Below, piece by piece: positions 7,173-7,244 of a stretch of 7,244 nucleotides of DNA. Source of the DNA: Altererythrobacter sp. (GTDB taxonomy: Bacteria; Pseudomonadota; Alphaproteobacteria; Sphingomonadales; Sphingomonadaceae); contig JAGXGU010000132.1 in the NCBI GenBank assembly GCA_024636575.1, positions 1 to 7,244 on the forward strand, written 5' to 3'. The notes under the pieces were generated by a model. The model did not search any database. It saw only the letters and a program-made list of their open reading frames with translations, and was not told the DNA's origin. Numbering within the stretch: position 1 is the first letter of the stretch; each line of letters begins with the position of its first letter. The position numbers and the translations under genes were made by a program.

Positions 7173-7244
7173 TTAAGGAATTCCCCTGACCACGCGGGCG
7201 CACCAGCCAATCACCTTTCCGCATATTTGCGTAATGATCGCGCC

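Noticed and set aside
7141..7180. Possible tRNA-like T-arm (GGTTCAGAT) near the antiporter leader
   Set aside because: There is no acceptor, D or anticodon arm around it, and the T-loop consensus is not met.
7234..7244. ATG at 7234 as the start of a divergent + strand gene
   Set aside because: There is no Shine-Dalgarno upstream, and fewer than four codons are visible, so it cannot be supported.

Overview
The window is GC-rich, densely coding DNA from what looks like an alphaproteobacterium, most plausibly a sphingomonad or erythrobacter relative (Sphingomonadales). This is inferred from protein style, strong G/C preference at third codon positions and tight gene packing, not from a marker gene. 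No rRNA, tRNA, mobile element, CRISPR array or phage signal is visible. Almost the whole window is explained by five genes in two convergent, operon-like blocks.

Left block (+ strand, 1-3434). Three genes are chained by two ATGA stop/start overlaps. They are the C-terminal ~553 codons of a DUF3604 protein (PHP-like metal-dependent hydrolase fold; its start lies outside the window), a membrane-anchored parvulin/PpiC-like protein, and a HupE/UreJ-family membrane protein with a signal peptide and a periplasmic N-terminal domain. The tight coupling suggests that the three products work together in the periplasm or inner membrane. A simple reading is an exported metalloenzyme with its own folding factor and a possible metal-handling membrane protein. 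No substrate is known to me, and no hydrogenase or urease gene is nearby.

Right block (- strand, 7124-3480). A Na+/Ca2+-exchanger-like (CaCA family) antiporter is followed after only 3 nt by a full-length P-type cation ATPase. Together they look like a two-pump cation homeostasis unit, one driven by ion gradients and one by ATP. The ATPase has all the catalytic motifs, but its membrane cation site (PEEFP in M4, His in M5, E-x-x-x-D in M6) differs from classical Ca2+ pumps, so its ion is uncertain.

The blocks converge across a 45-bp spacer (3435-3479) that holds only a weak hairpin. The last ~120 bases (7125-7244) contain the antiporter's ribosome binding site, two small inverted repeats and a short open stretch that may be the tail of an upstream gene. 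I see no clearly novel system. The least explained parts are the coupled DUF3604/parvulin/HupE trio and the unassigned ion of the ATPase.
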